From Selenomonas sp. (GTDB lineage: Bacteria; Bacillota; Negativicutes; Selenomonadales; Selenomonadaceae), in NCBI GenBank assembly GCA_017635515.1, contig JAGBLH010000219.1:1-50955 (forward strand): a stretch of DNA of 50,955 bases, written 5' to 3'. Numbering within the stretch: the first letter of the stretch is position 1; each line of letters starts with the position of its first letter. Positions 41,912 through 49,563 of the stretch are shown piece after piece. Both the position numbers and the translations under genes were made by a program. A model generated the notes under the pieces. The model did no database searches. It had not been told where the DNA came from and saw nothing but the letters and a program-made list of their open reading frames with translations.

Positions 41912-41940
41912 ATCATAACACGATAGCGTCACAGGCGCAA
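41912..41940 (-). promoter_or_regulatory. Promoter of the RHH gene
   Basis: TTGCGC (41935-41940) and TATGAT (41912-41917), spacer 17, with the family motif GACGCTATCGTGTTATGATG. Confidence 0.65.
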
Positions 41941-41946
41941 GACACA

Positions 41947-41972
41947 GAAAAAGGCGGGCAACAAGGCCCGCC
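41947..41972 (-). terminator. Terminator of cassette 2
   Basis: Hairpin GGCGGGC-cttgtt-GCCCGCC followed by TTTTTC in minus-strand direction, a few bases after the 41976 gene. Confidence 0.9.
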
Positions 41973-41975
41973 AGC

Positions 41976-42269
41976 TTACCAGCACATTGCGATGTAGCCA
42001 CCCACGTTCATGCCCTTGATGCCGACATACACAGACTTCGCCAGCCTTTTGAGCTGGGTCATCTGCTTGTCGGTCAGGCAGCGGTTCTTGGCATAGTACC
42101 GCTGGAACCCGGCGATATACTCATAACCCTTCGGCACAAGTCCATGTCGGCTGGCAGTCCGTTCTACCGGACAGCCCATCATAGCCTCAACCAATTCCTC
42201 CTCGCTGTCGAACAGCTTGTCCCAGGACAACTTCTTCAGACTGATGTCAAATTCGCTTACGTTCTTCAT
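41976..42269 (-). CDS. Hypothetical protein, 97 aa
   Basis: Start chosen at ATG 42269, behind GAGAGGG and after the stop of the previous gene; longer in-frame starts overlap it. Sequence MKNVSEFDISLKKLSWDKLF with a Lys/Tyr-rich second half (GFQRYYAKNRCLTDKQMTQL). Function unknown. Last gene of cassette 2. Confidence 0.6.
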   Translation of the reverse strand: MKNVSEFDISLKKLSWDKLFDSEEELVEAMMGCPVERTASRHGLVPKGYEYIAGFQRYYAKNRCLTDKQMTQLKRLAKSVYVGIKGMNVGGYIAMCW

Positions 42270-42285
42270 CTCTGCCGCCCTCTCA

Positions 42286-42537
42286 TCAATCTTCATCGGC
42301 TGCCAGCATTTCAAGCGTCTGACGATGCTGATACAAAAGCTCCAACTTTTCCTGCGCCATCTTGAGTTCTGCCGCATAGCAAGCAATGCTCGGAATGTCC
42401 GTCGAGAAGGCTTTGTTCTCTGCTGCCAAGGCCCGCTCGGTGCTGCGCTTGATCGCCTCAAGGCTGTCCATGATTTTCTTCTCAACCTGCTCAATCTCAC
42501 GGCTGTTCTGCTTCATCGCATATTCCATCTTCGTCAT
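42286..42537 (-). CDS. Coiled-coil protein, 83 aa
   Basis: Almost entirely helical (QNSREIEQVEKKIMDSLEAI, QEKLELLYQHRQTLEMLAAD). AAGGGAG upstream of ATG 42537. Second cistron of cassette 2, directly after R3 copy B. Role unknown. Confidence 0.65.
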   Translation of the reverse strand: MTKMEYAMKQNSREIEQVEKKIMDSLEAIKRSTERALAAENKAFSTDIPSIACYAAELKMAQEKLELLYQHRQTLEMLAADED

Positions 42538-42565
42538 TTCGGCCAGCTCCCTTCGTTCTGCTTAA

Positions 42566-42626
42566 CCTGCCATCATCAGAGCCGGTAGGTCAGTTCCGGC
42601 TGACCAGCCTTTCGGCTGGTTTCGGC
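42566..42626 (-). ncRNA. Hammerhead-like element R3, copy B
   Basis: 61-bp element adjacent to the stop of the 42627 gene. GCC, GAAA, stem III ACCAGCC-gaaa-GGCTGGT, cleavage-type GTC, stem I AGCCGG/CCGGCT (loop AACTGACCTA), then the full core CTGATGA, an extra T, and GGC that can pair with the first GCC as stem II. This matches hammerhead order with stem II open. The extra T after the core is not canonical. Confidence 0.55.
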
Positions 42627-42797
42627 TTACCAATTTTCGTGCATCAAATCCAAGTACCTGTCCTCGAATTCATCTGCTGCGAGCGTCGTACCCGTCAGCA
42701 TCCAGTAAATCCGAATAGCCTCATCCCGAAATTTCTTGCTTCCAGTCTGATCATACGCTTCACAATACTCTACGAACTGCTTCATGTTTGCCGACAT
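42627..42797 (-). CDS. Hypothetical small early protein, 56 aa
   Basis: Start ATG 42797 behind AAGGGAG. Sequence MSANMKQFVEYCEAYDQTGS, then an acidic helical part. First cistron of cassette 2. Unknown. Confidence 0.6.
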   Translation of the reverse strand: MSANMKQFVEYCEAYDQTGSKKFRDEAIRIYWMLTGTTLAADEFEDRYLDLMHENW

Positions 42798-42849
42798 CTC
42801 AATCGTCTCCCTTCGTTCCGTTCAGGTGGTTGTGATTTATCTTGTCTTC

Positions 42850-42877
42850 ATCTTAACACGCTAACCGTATAAGTCAA
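42850..42877 (-). promoter_or_regulatory. Cassette 2 promoter
   Basis: TTGACT (42872-42877), TAAGAT (42850-42855), spacer 16, identical in spacer and -10 to the cassette 3 promoter (TATACGGTTAGCGTGTTAAG). Confidence 0.8.
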
Positions 42878-42910
42878 TCATGTTTACGAAAATTTTTCAA
42901 GAAATTCTAC

Positions 42911-43210
42911 TTAAATTCCAACATACACTGCATTCAGCTGGCCATTCGGATTATCGCCCTCGCCGCCATAGTAGAATTCCAGCCAGTTTGCGAGTTCCAG
43001 GCGGGACACCTCTGCGGGAATGGAAATGCAGCGGGACTTCTTGTTGAACCAGCCGCCGAACTTTTCCAAAATCGGGGCGTAGCCGTCAAGGTCAAGCATC
43101 CTCACACCACTTGCCGACAAGTCATAGCCATGCACCTTCGTCGTCACCAGCTCGCCCTTCCTGTTGTACGATGGCTCCACACGGAAAAACGTATTTACGA
43201 ACATTTTCAT
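42911..43210 (-). CDS. Hypothetical protein, 99 aa
   Basis: GAAAGGGG upstream of ATG 43210. Contains SASGVRMLDLDGYAPILEKF and GGWFNKKSRCISIP. Not recognised. Second cistron of cassette 3, after R3 copy C. Confidence 0.6.
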   Translation of the reverse strand: MKMFVNTFFRVEPSYNRKGELVTTKVHGYDLSASGVRMLDLDGYAPILEKFGGWFNKKSRCISIPAEVSRLELANWLEFYYGGEGDNPNGQLNAVYVGI

Positions 43211-43230
43211 CTGCCCCTTTCTGCTATCAA

Positions 43231-43291
43231 CCTGCCAACATCAGAGCCGGTAGGTCAATTCCGGCTGACCAGCCTTTCGGCTGGTTTCGGC
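43231..43291 (-). ncRNA. Hammerhead-like element R3, copy C
   Basis: Nearly identical to copy B in stems III and I and the GTC site, loop AATTGACCTA. The core reads CTGATGT instead of CTGATGA, losing the conserved final A. Starts a few bases after the stop of the 43297 gene. Confidence 0.45.
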
Positions 43292-43296
43292 TTTCA

Positions 43297-43485
43297 TCAC
43301 TGGAAGCAGCCAAGCTGGATGTCATAAGCATCCACGGTTGCCTTGCATCCGTCCGCCCGTGTGATAACCACATCAGCTATATTCTCATCAGCATACCCGC
43401 GAACAAATCTTATATTGTCATCCTTGCGCAGCTCATACCTGAAGGTTTCCCACAGTGCTTTCGCAAATCTTTCCCGCTTCGTCAT
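43297..43485 (-). CDS. Hypothetical small early protein, 62 aa
   Basis: Start ATG 43485 behind AAAGGGG. Sequence MTKRERFAKALWETFRYELR, then a strand-rich C-terminus ending in Cys-Phe-Gln. First cistron of cassette 3. Unknown. Confidence 0.6.
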   Translation of the reverse strand: MTKRERFAKALWETFRYELRKDDNIRFVRGYADENIADVVITRADGCKATVDAYDIQLGCFQ

Positions 43486-43536
43486 GTCGTCCAACCCCTT
43501 TCGTTCTGTTCAGGTGTTATGATTTATCTTGTCTTC

Positions 43537-43564
43537 ATCTTAACACGCTAACCGTATAAGTCAA
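43537..43564 (-). promoter_or_regulatory. Cassette 3 promoter (end of R1 copy c)
   Basis: TTGACT (43559-43564), TAAGAT (43537-43542), spacer 16. Part of R1 copy c. Confidence 0.8.
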
Positions 43565-43807
43565 TCATGTTTACGAATTATTTTCCAAGAATTCTACTGA
43601 AAGTCGGAATGTCCACGGGCCGAAATTTTCTGCTCTCTGTATGCCTTCTGGTTTCCCTCTGGTCAGTTTTCCTGCGATAGCCTAAAGAAGAATATACGAA
43701 AATTATTTTTGCGCCGTAGGAGCGATATTCTCTGAGCCTTTGTGTGGTAAGGGATTGCGGGCTTCGGAAAAGCAAGGAGAGGGCGGCTATGTTCACCGGG
43801 AAAGCAC
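43537..43807 (-). repeat. Dispersed repeat R1, copy c
   Basis: Third R1 copy, on the minus strand. It keeps GTGCTTTCCCGGTGAACA, the CACACAAAGGCTCAGAGAA block, the AGAATAT/ATATTCT inverted repeat and the promoter. The DnaA-box region is changed (TTTTCCGAAG). Follows the terminator of the ArpU-like gene. No ORF supported here. Confidence 0.85.
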
Positions 43808-43817
43808 ACGAAAGCAG

Positions 43818-43847
43818 AAAAATGCCGAGGGCTGAAAAGCCCCCGGC
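43818..43847 (-). terminator. Terminator after the ArpU-like gene
   Basis: Minus-strand stem GCCGGGGGC...GCCCTCGGC (one mismatch, loop TTTTCA) followed by ATTTTTC. Separates the replication operon from R1 copy c. Confidence 0.85.
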
Positions 43848-43849
43848 AA

Positions 43850-44326
43850 CTATTTCTTCGGCTTCCAAGTCCCGATGGCTTCGATGCCGAACAGCAGCAC
43901 CGCCATATCCTCGAAAGCCCTGTCAATATACCGATAGAACGTGCGGCGGTCAACGTCGCCCAGGCGGGCGGCGATGTCGTCAATGGTCAGCCGCTCGTCA
44001 GAAATATACCGCATATACAAAGCATCCCATCGCATCGCCTCGTGACGTTCCACGGCACTCTCGCAAAGGGCCTTGTATGCTGACAGCATCCTGTCCACAT
44101 GGCTCATCATCAAGCCAGTCTTCCGCTTCAACGAGCAGATGGCGTTGACCTCCAACGCTTCCGGCGAGACGTGCGCATAGTGGGCTTTCAGCTTGCGGTA
44201 ATTCTTCATCAAGAGCTTCACATCATGGTATCTGGCATCAAGCTCCTCCTTGACGATGCTATCCCGCTTGGCCAACGCCTCAACCGCCGCAATACGGGCT
44301 ATTTCAGCAATTTCTTCCTTCTGCAT
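43850..44326 (-). CDS. ArpU/RinA-like late transcription regulator
   Basis: 158 residues from ATG 44326 (GGAGG upstream, better spaced than the ATG at 44332). The C-terminal part looks like a sigma-70 region-4-type HTH (ERLTIDDIAARLGDVDRRTF, YRYIDRAFEDMAVLLFG). Such regulators at the end of the early operon switch on late genes in Gram-positive phages. Function inferred from family and place. Confidence 0.7.
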   Translation of the reverse strand: MQKEEIAEIARIAAVEALAKRDSIVKEELDARYHDVKLLMKNYRKLKAHYAHVSPEALEVNAICSLKRKTGLMMSHVDRMLSAYKALCESAVERHEAMRWDALYMRYISDERLTIDDIAARLGDVDRRTFYRYIDRAFEDMAVLLFGIEAIGTWKPKK

Positions 44327-44341
44327 GGGCATCCTCCTTTT

Positions 44342-45721
44342 CTACCTGCATTTACTGCACAATCTGCTTATGCGGGCTTTGAGGGCGGCAAGCAGGGCTT
44401 CCTGCATATCTCCCTTGTTCTTCAGAGCCTCCATGACAGATTCATCCATCCCGCCCTGCACGACTAGATGATGAACGACCACTGGATGCTCCTGCCCTTG
44501 ACGGTGCAGACGCTTGTTTGCTTGCTCATACTGCTCAAGGCTCCAAGTCAACCCAAACCAAACGGCATGATGGCCTCCCTGCTGCAAATTCAAGCCATAA
44601 CCGCAACTGGCAGGGTGGGCGAGAAGGATGTCGATTAACCCGGCATTCCAGTCTGCCTCGTCCTGCGCTTGCGAGTAGACCCTGACCCGCAGCTTCGTCT
44701 TTGCCAGCGCATCAAGCAGCCGGTCACGGTCATGCTTGAAGTCGTAGAACACGAGAGCGTGCTGCCCGTTCAACTGCTCGACCAGTTCCATGAAGGCATC
44801 CAACTTGCAGTCATGGACTGGCACGACGTTCCTATCCTCGCTGTAAACAGCACCGTTGCAAAGCTGCAACAGCTTGCCAGTCAGGACGCCAGCACTGCCA
44901 GCGGTAATCGTCTCGTCGTTCACTTCCAAAAGCAGCTCACGCTCCAACTGCTCATAGGCTTTCTTCGCCTTGGCATCGAGAGCCACGGGAACCTCGTTGT
45001 AAACGATGTCCGGCAAGCTGATGTAGTCGCTGGCCTTCATGCTGATGCAGATGTCGCTGATGGCCCGCTTAATCATCTCGAAGCTGCCGTCCTTCGGCTC
45101 ATAATTGAATATCGTCGTCTGGTTTCTCCTGCCGGGGACGAAGTACCTGTCGCGGTAAGCACCAAGAGTCTTGCCGAGCCGCTGACCCCCGTCCAGCAGA
45201 AAAATCTGCGCCCACAGGTCTTCCAGTCCATTGCTTGCTGGCGTACCCGTCAGTTCCACGATGCGCCGGATGCGGGAGCGGACAAGGCGGAGCGCCTTGA
45301 ACCGCTTGCTCTGGCTGTTCTTGAAAGACGAGCTTTCATCCAGCACCACCATGTCAAAGGGCCATGAGTTCTTGAAATGCTCGACCAGCCACTGCGTATT
45401 TTCGCGATTGATGACATATACATCGGCGGGAGTGGCAAGGGCTTTCAATCGCTGGCTCACCGTGCCAAGGACGGGAACAACCCGCATCATCCGCAGGTGC
45501 TCCCATTTCTTAGCCTCAGCTGTCCAGGTGGCCTCGGCCACTTTCTTCGGTGCTATGATGAGCGGCTTCGATACCTCCCACCGATTGTAACGGAGGTCAT
45601 GGAGGGCGGTCAGCGTGATGACCGTCTTGCCCAATCCCATATCCAGCAGCAAACCAACAGCAACATTGCGGATCACATAGTCGATGCAGAACTGCTGGTA
45701 GGGGTACGGCTTAAATTTCAT
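44342..45721 (-). CDS. SNF2-type DNA helicase
   Basis: 459 residues. Motif I LLDMGLGKT with Lys32, motif II DESS at 128-131, motif III LTGTPASNG and motif VI QANKRLHRQGQ. A compact phage version of SNF2/DEAD-like translocases. It overlaps the VRR-NUC gene by 11 bases, and the two are a common pair in phage replication modules. Confidence 0.9.
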   Translation of the reverse strand: MKFKPYPYQQFCIDYVIRNVAVGLLLDMGLGKTVITLTALHDLRYNRWEVSKPLIIAPKKVAEATWTAEAKKWEHLRMMRVVPVLGTVSQRLKALATPADVYVINRENTQWLVEHFKNSWPFDMVVLDESSSFKNSQSKRFKALRLVRSRIRRIVELTGTPASNGLEDLWAQIFLLDGGQRLGKTLGAYRDRYFVPGRRNQTTIFNYEPKDGSFEMIKRAISDICISMKASDYISLPDIVYNEVPVALDAKAKKAYEQLERELLLEVNDETITAGSAGVLTGKLLQLCNGAVYSEDRNVVPVHDCKLDAFMELVEQLNGQHALVFYDFKHDRDRLLDALAKTKLRVRVYSQAQDEADWNAGLIDILLAHPASCGYGLNLQQGGHHAVWFGLTWSLEQYEQANKRLHRQGQEHPVVVHHLVVQGGMDESVMEALKNKGDMQEALLAALKARISRLCSKCR

Positions 45722-46034
45722 TGTCCATCACCGCCTTCAGTCTCCGTATGCAATCATCGTTCTCAATCTCAGCCAGCAGGGCTTTGACCTCATCAGAGCC
45801 TTTGACAACCCTCACGTCAGCCCCGCGTTTCTTCAACTGCTCGACCGTGTGCCGCTGCAATTTCGTCAGGCGGCCAGTCTCGGTCTTCAGTTCCGCAAAA
45901 ATCACTCTGCCCGTGGCGGTCACGATGATTCGGTCAGGGACACCCGGCGTACCGGGGCTGACGAATTTCATGCACATCCCGCCGAGCTTCTTCACGCCAT
46001 CGACCAGGCGACGTTCAATCTGTTTCTCAAGCAT
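45711..46034 (-). CDS. VRR-NUC domain nuclease
   Basis: 107 residues. PD-(D/E)xK-type signature PGVPDRIIV and FAELKTETG, with a following Gln/Lys helix. Such short VRR-NUC proteins act with the adjoining helicase on branched DNA. GGTTAGGCT upstream is a weak ribosome site. Confidence 0.88.
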   Translation of the reverse strand: MLEKQIERRLVDGVKKLGGMCMKFVSPGTPGVPDRIIVTATGRVIFAELKTETGRLTKLQRHTVEQLKKRGADVRVVKGSDEVKALLAEIENDDCIRRLKAVMDNEI

Positions 46035-46037
46035 AGC

Positions 46038-46244
46038 CTAACCTCGCCAAATCCAAAAGCCCTCACGGGCCACGATGCGTGACCCCTCGAAGCGGCGGGC
46101 GTTTTTTATGCTCTGCCGCGAAAAGCCCAACTTCGCACCCTCCTCGAAAATCGTCTCGCGCAGCATCGAGCCGTGCGACTTCAGCAGCCCTTCAAGCCAC
46201 TCGATTTTGTCGGCCTCAGCGGCGTATTTTTCAACCGGAATCAT
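46038..46244 (-). CDS. Small HTH-like protein, 68 aa
   Basis: Start ATG 46244 behind TGGAGGT. The middle (ETIFEEGAKLGFSRQSIKNA) resembles the winged/HTH C-terminus of phage RepA-like proteins. The leader is R2 copy b. It probably helps the primase-helicase or nuclease; unknown. Confidence 0.6.
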   Translation of the reverse strand: MIPVEKYAAEADKIEWLEGLLKSHGSMLRETIFEEGAKLGFSRQSIKNARRFEGSRIVAREGFWIWRG

Positions 46245-46262
46245 GGCGAAACAGCACCTCCA

Positions 46263-46514
46263 AATCCTTATATTACTCAATATAGGTATATTAGGTACAT
46301 TAGGCATATACATTATTTACCTATATTCTCTAAAACACCTATTCTTCTATTCTATTAAGATTAAATGTTTCAATGTTTCAATATAACTATAAGTATAGAT
46401 ATATCAAGGCTTCACGCCGAAACAACCCCGAAACAAGCCCTGAAACTTGATAACAAACTAGCCCGAAACAATGGGTTGAATTTCGTGCCTAAACTTAGAC
46501 TTTCGTGCCTAAAT
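46263..46514 (-). repeat. Dispersed repeat R2, copy b
   Basis: Minus-strand counterpart of 17498-17758, with a 30-base identical block (46346-46375) and two TTTAGGCACGAAA repeats (46481-46514). AT-rich with repeated TAGGTA/CTAAT motifs. It lies between the primase-helicase stop and the HTH-like gene, so it could be the phage origin or a transcript leader. No ORF supported. Confidence 0.8.
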
Positions 46515-46556
46515 TGTTCTGCAAAGTCGAAGTTTCGCCCCTTTGGAAACATCTCG

Positions 46557-48968
46557 TCAATGCTTTCTGCGAAATCCCCGCTGGTATCCGCAGTATCCAA
46601 ACCGCAGTCCATTCGACGTCTTTTCCCACATTGGCATCGACCTTAAAATGTCGTTTATCTCTGTGGTCGTTGTGTACGACAGGTCTTTCATCTGGCCGTT
46701 CAGTACCTCGCACCATATCTCCAAGGCACATACCCTGTCACGGGGAACGAGGTTTTCTGCGGTTCCTTCACCGTTCAGGAACATTTTGCGCTTTTCCAAA
46801 GACCATTTCTGCCAGTCTTCTGGCACCGGCCTTTCAAGGTACTGCGCTATCAGTCCTTCGAGGTTTCCGGCTTCTCTGTGTTCTTCCTGCACGACCCTTG
46901 CTTCATTTTCCACATCGCCGATAAGGTGGAGGCTTTCGCCGATGCGCCACCGCATGACCGCCTCTGCCCAAATCTGGTCGATTTCCTGATTGAGCTGTTT
47001 CCAGATGTCCTTCTTCCGCTGGAATACCCCGACATCCACGGGCCAGAACCGACGATTGCCTGTCCTGTCCCGCAGGAACTCGGTTGTGTTCGTCGTTCCG
47101 AAAAACACGCAGCACCTGGGGATGTCCTTGACGTGCCGCCCATAGGCAGCCCTGAAGCGGTCATACCGAAGGCTCAGGAACTGCTTGATACGGGACACAT
47201 CCGTCTTGCGGAAAGCATCCAGTTCCTGTATCTCAATGAGCCATACACCCTGCAACAGCTCGCTGGCTTCCTTGCCCTCAAAGGTGCGGATGCCATCGTT
47301 GAACCACCCACGGCTCATGCGGTCAAGGAACGTGGACTTGCCGAGGCCCTGCGGCCCAGAAAGAATCAGCATCGTGTCATACTTGCAGCCGGGGGTCATG
47401 GCCCGTGCTACTGCCGCCGTGAACGCCTTTCGTGTAACGGCCCGCACGTAGTTGCTGTTCGCCGCGCCGAGGTAATCCACCAAAAGCGTGTCCAGCCTCG
47501 GAACGCCATCCCATTGCAGCCCGCCGAGATAGTTCTTTACGTCGTTGAACTTATGCTTCTCACTGTGGAGCGACAGGGCGCCGTCAATCTTCCCGTTGCC
47601 TGTAATCTTATAAACCTTCTCGAAATACCAGTACAGGCCCTGATTGTCATTGTCAGCCCACGCCCTGCGGCCCGCAAATGGACTCCACGGCAATTCGCCG
47701 AGGATTTCCCCGCGCCCTGCGAACTCGTTCAATGCGAACTTGCCACGCAGGTTCGGGTCGTTTTCCAGTATCAGCCAAATGTTGTCGATGGTCGCCTTGA
47801 TGGCTCCGGTCTGGCTGTTCAGTTCCAGCTCCGTTGTCCAGTCCAGGCTGCCTTCGTCATCCTCGTGGGTGGCAAGCTGGCCGAAGTCGCTGACTGCTGA
47901 TTCTGCCCGTTCCTTGGCAAGCTGCCTCGATACCTTGGCATCCGCAACGGCAAGCTCGCACATCATCTGATAGGATGGGAGGCGGTTCGCCGGGGTGTTT
48001 GCCCCGGCATCATCATCTGCGTCCCCGAACTTGTGAAGCCTCACGAGGTCGAACGCATTGACCAGCCTTCCGCTGCAAGGGTCAGTGGAGTGGTGCGAGT
48101 AAAGGAACAGTCCATTGTCATAAATAACGGCCCCGCCCGTGGTACTGCCGCCGAGATAGGTATACCGTCCAGGCATATTGTCCACCGGTGCATAGATGCC
48201 GGGGAGAAATGATTCCATTGCGGTGTAGATGTCATAAGTCCGGCAGAACGCCCCGATGATGCCAGCCTTTGTCACGGGATCTGATTGCTTTGTCGCGAGC
48301 TTGCGATAGGCGTTTTCCGAGCCGGGAACCTGTGGCCAGTTCGTCACGTCCTTCCAGTCGCCGTACTTCTCCGTGACGGCATCGAGAAGACCGTCCACAG
48401 ACAGCATGGGCTTATCCTCATAAGTGAAGACGTATTCGCCGTCCGCGCAGCAGCTTGGCCAGTACATCAGGCGTGATGCCTCGAACGTGGTCGGGTCGGC
48501 AAACTCCATGCCAATGGCCGCCGCCATGTAGCGGGCGGCTGGCTCGTACTCGTCCGCCGATGCTGAACGGTCGAATGGCAGCAGGATGCGGAGCCGGGGA
48601 GTGGTGGGGGAGTGCTTGCGTGTGGAGTAGATGCAGTACCCGCACCCAAGTCCCTCCACACGACGCAGCACATCCTCCGTGCCTCCCGGCGGGATGTTGT
48701 CGAAGTCCAGCGTGATGAGGTCACGCCCCGTAACCGCCCCGGCTTTGCGGCGGGCGCCGGAGAGGCTGCCCGCCACGAACCCGCCAATGTCCTTCTTGTC
48801 GTCCTGCTCGGACTTTTTCAGGGCAAGGTACTCAGCCATCGTCTCCGTGGAACGGCTGGGAATACGGAGCTTTTCATAGAACTCCGACAGCATCATGGTC
48901 TGCGGCTGCCAGCTTACGCTCCGGCGATTGCTGCCGACGGATAAAATGATTTTGCGGTCATGCTGCAT
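46557..48968 (-). CDS. VapE-type primase-helicase
   Basis: 803 residues from ATG 48968 (GGGAGG upstream). N-terminal PrimPol-like part with LITLDFDNIP (Asp pair at 88-90) and STRKHSPTTPRLRILLPF at 115-132. The C-terminal VapE/D5-type ATPase has Walker A SGPQGLGKS near 537-545 and sensor-like FFGTTNTTEFLRD. Supplies primer synthesis and DNA unwinding for replication. Confidence 0.9.
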   Translation of the reverse strand: MQHDRKIILSVGSNRRSVSWQPQTMMLSEFYEKLRIPSRSTETMAEYLALKKSEQDDKKDIGGFVAGSLSGARRKAGAVTGRDLITLDFDNIPPGGTEDVLRRVEGLGCGYCIYSTRKHSPTTPRLRILLPFDRSASADEYEPAARYMAAAIGMEFADPTTFEASRLMYWPSCCADGEYVFTYEDKPMLSVDGLLDAVTEKYGDWKDVTNWPQVPGSENAYRKLATKQSDPVTKAGIIGAFCRTYDIYTAMESFLPGIYAPVDNMPGRYTYLGGSTTGGAVIYDNGLFLYSHHSTDPCSGRLVNAFDLVRLHKFGDADDDAGANTPANRLPSYQMMCELAVADAKVSRQLAKERAESAVSDFGQLATHEDDEGSLDWTTELELNSQTGAIKATIDNIWLILENDPNLRGKFALNEFAGRGEILGELPWSPFAGRRAWADNDNQGLYWYFEKVYKITGNGKIDGALSLHSEKHKFNDVKNYLGGLQWDGVPRLDTLLVDYLGAANSNYVRAVTRKAFTAAVARAMTPGCKYDTMLILSGPQGLGKSTFLDRMSRGWFNDGIRTFEGKEASELLQGVWLIEIQELDAFRKTDVSRIKQFLSLRYDRFRAAYGRHVKDIPRCCVFFGTTNTTEFLRDRTGNRRFWPVDVGVFQRKKDIWKQLNQEIDQIWAEAVMRWRIGESLHLIGDVENEARVVQEEHREAGNLEGLIAQYLERPVPEDWQKWSLEKRKMFLNGEGTAENLVPRDRVCALEIWCEVLNGQMKDLSYTTTTEINDILRSMPMWEKTSNGLRFGYCGYQRGFRRKH

Positions 48969-49324
48969 TCTTCTTCCTCCCGATTCCAGCGGTCTTTCGG
49001 AATGCCGATGCTATTGAATACCTTGATGGGGATGTTCCACGTCTTTGCCATGGCAAGCTCTTTTGCCATGCCCTCTGACACCGTGGCTCCCCATTGCCAG
49101 ACTTCATCGCAATCGGCCAGGAACGCAAGCCCCGCCTCAATGCCCAGCTTCCTTTCATCAGGGTCGTTGTCATCAAGGCAGTGGGGGTAGATAAGATGCG
49201 GGGCAAATGGCGCATAGCCATGCGAGAGCGCCCACCCACAGGCGAAATAGGCACGGTCGATATTCTCCTGAACCGTATGCCTCGCATCAGCGCGATACCG
49301 CGAGCAGATATATACCTTCTTCAT
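48914..49324 (-). CDS. DUF4406-like (deoxyribosyltransferase-fold) protein
   Basis: 136 residues. KKVYICSRYRAD at the N-terminus, CGWALSHGYAPFAPHLIYP, and FLADCDEVWQWG with SEGMAKELAMAK fit the nucleoside 2-deoxyribosyltransferase-like fold. Overlaps the primase start by 55 bases. Function unknown; may act on nucleotides. Confidence 0.75.
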   Translation of the reverse strand: MKKVYICSRYRADARHTVQENIDRAYFACGWALSHGYAPFAPHLIYPHCLDDNDPDERKLGIEAGLAFLADCDEVWQWGATVSEGMAKELAMAKTWNIPIKVFNSIGIPKDRWNREEEECSMTAKSFYPSAAIAGA

Positions 49325-49563
49325 ATCTTGACTCCCTCCTCAAGCATCATGGCCATAGCATCGTTTATCATGCTGCCGAATTCCTTCAGCGGTACTTTGC
49401 CTTCCTCGTGCAGATTCTTTATGAGCAAGGCAATCGCGAAAGCAATCTGCGGAGGGTTGCCCTTGACCGCCACAGCTATTCCGCTGTCGTGCTTGCAAGA
49501 GACAATTCCGAAGCTGCTTTCCTCCATCATTTTTTTTGTCAGGTCAATAACATTATTTTCCAT
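49321..49563 (-). CDS. Hypothetical protein, 80 aa
   Basis: GGAGGTGGAG upstream of ATG 49563; overlaps the next gene by four bases. Helical protein (GNPPQIAFAIALLIKNLHEE). Unknown; part of the early operon. Confidence 0.6.
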   Translation of the reverse strand: MENNVIDLTKKMMEESSFGIVSCKHDSGIAVAVKGNPPQIAFAIALLIKNLHEEGKVPLKEFGSMINDAMAMMLEEGVKI

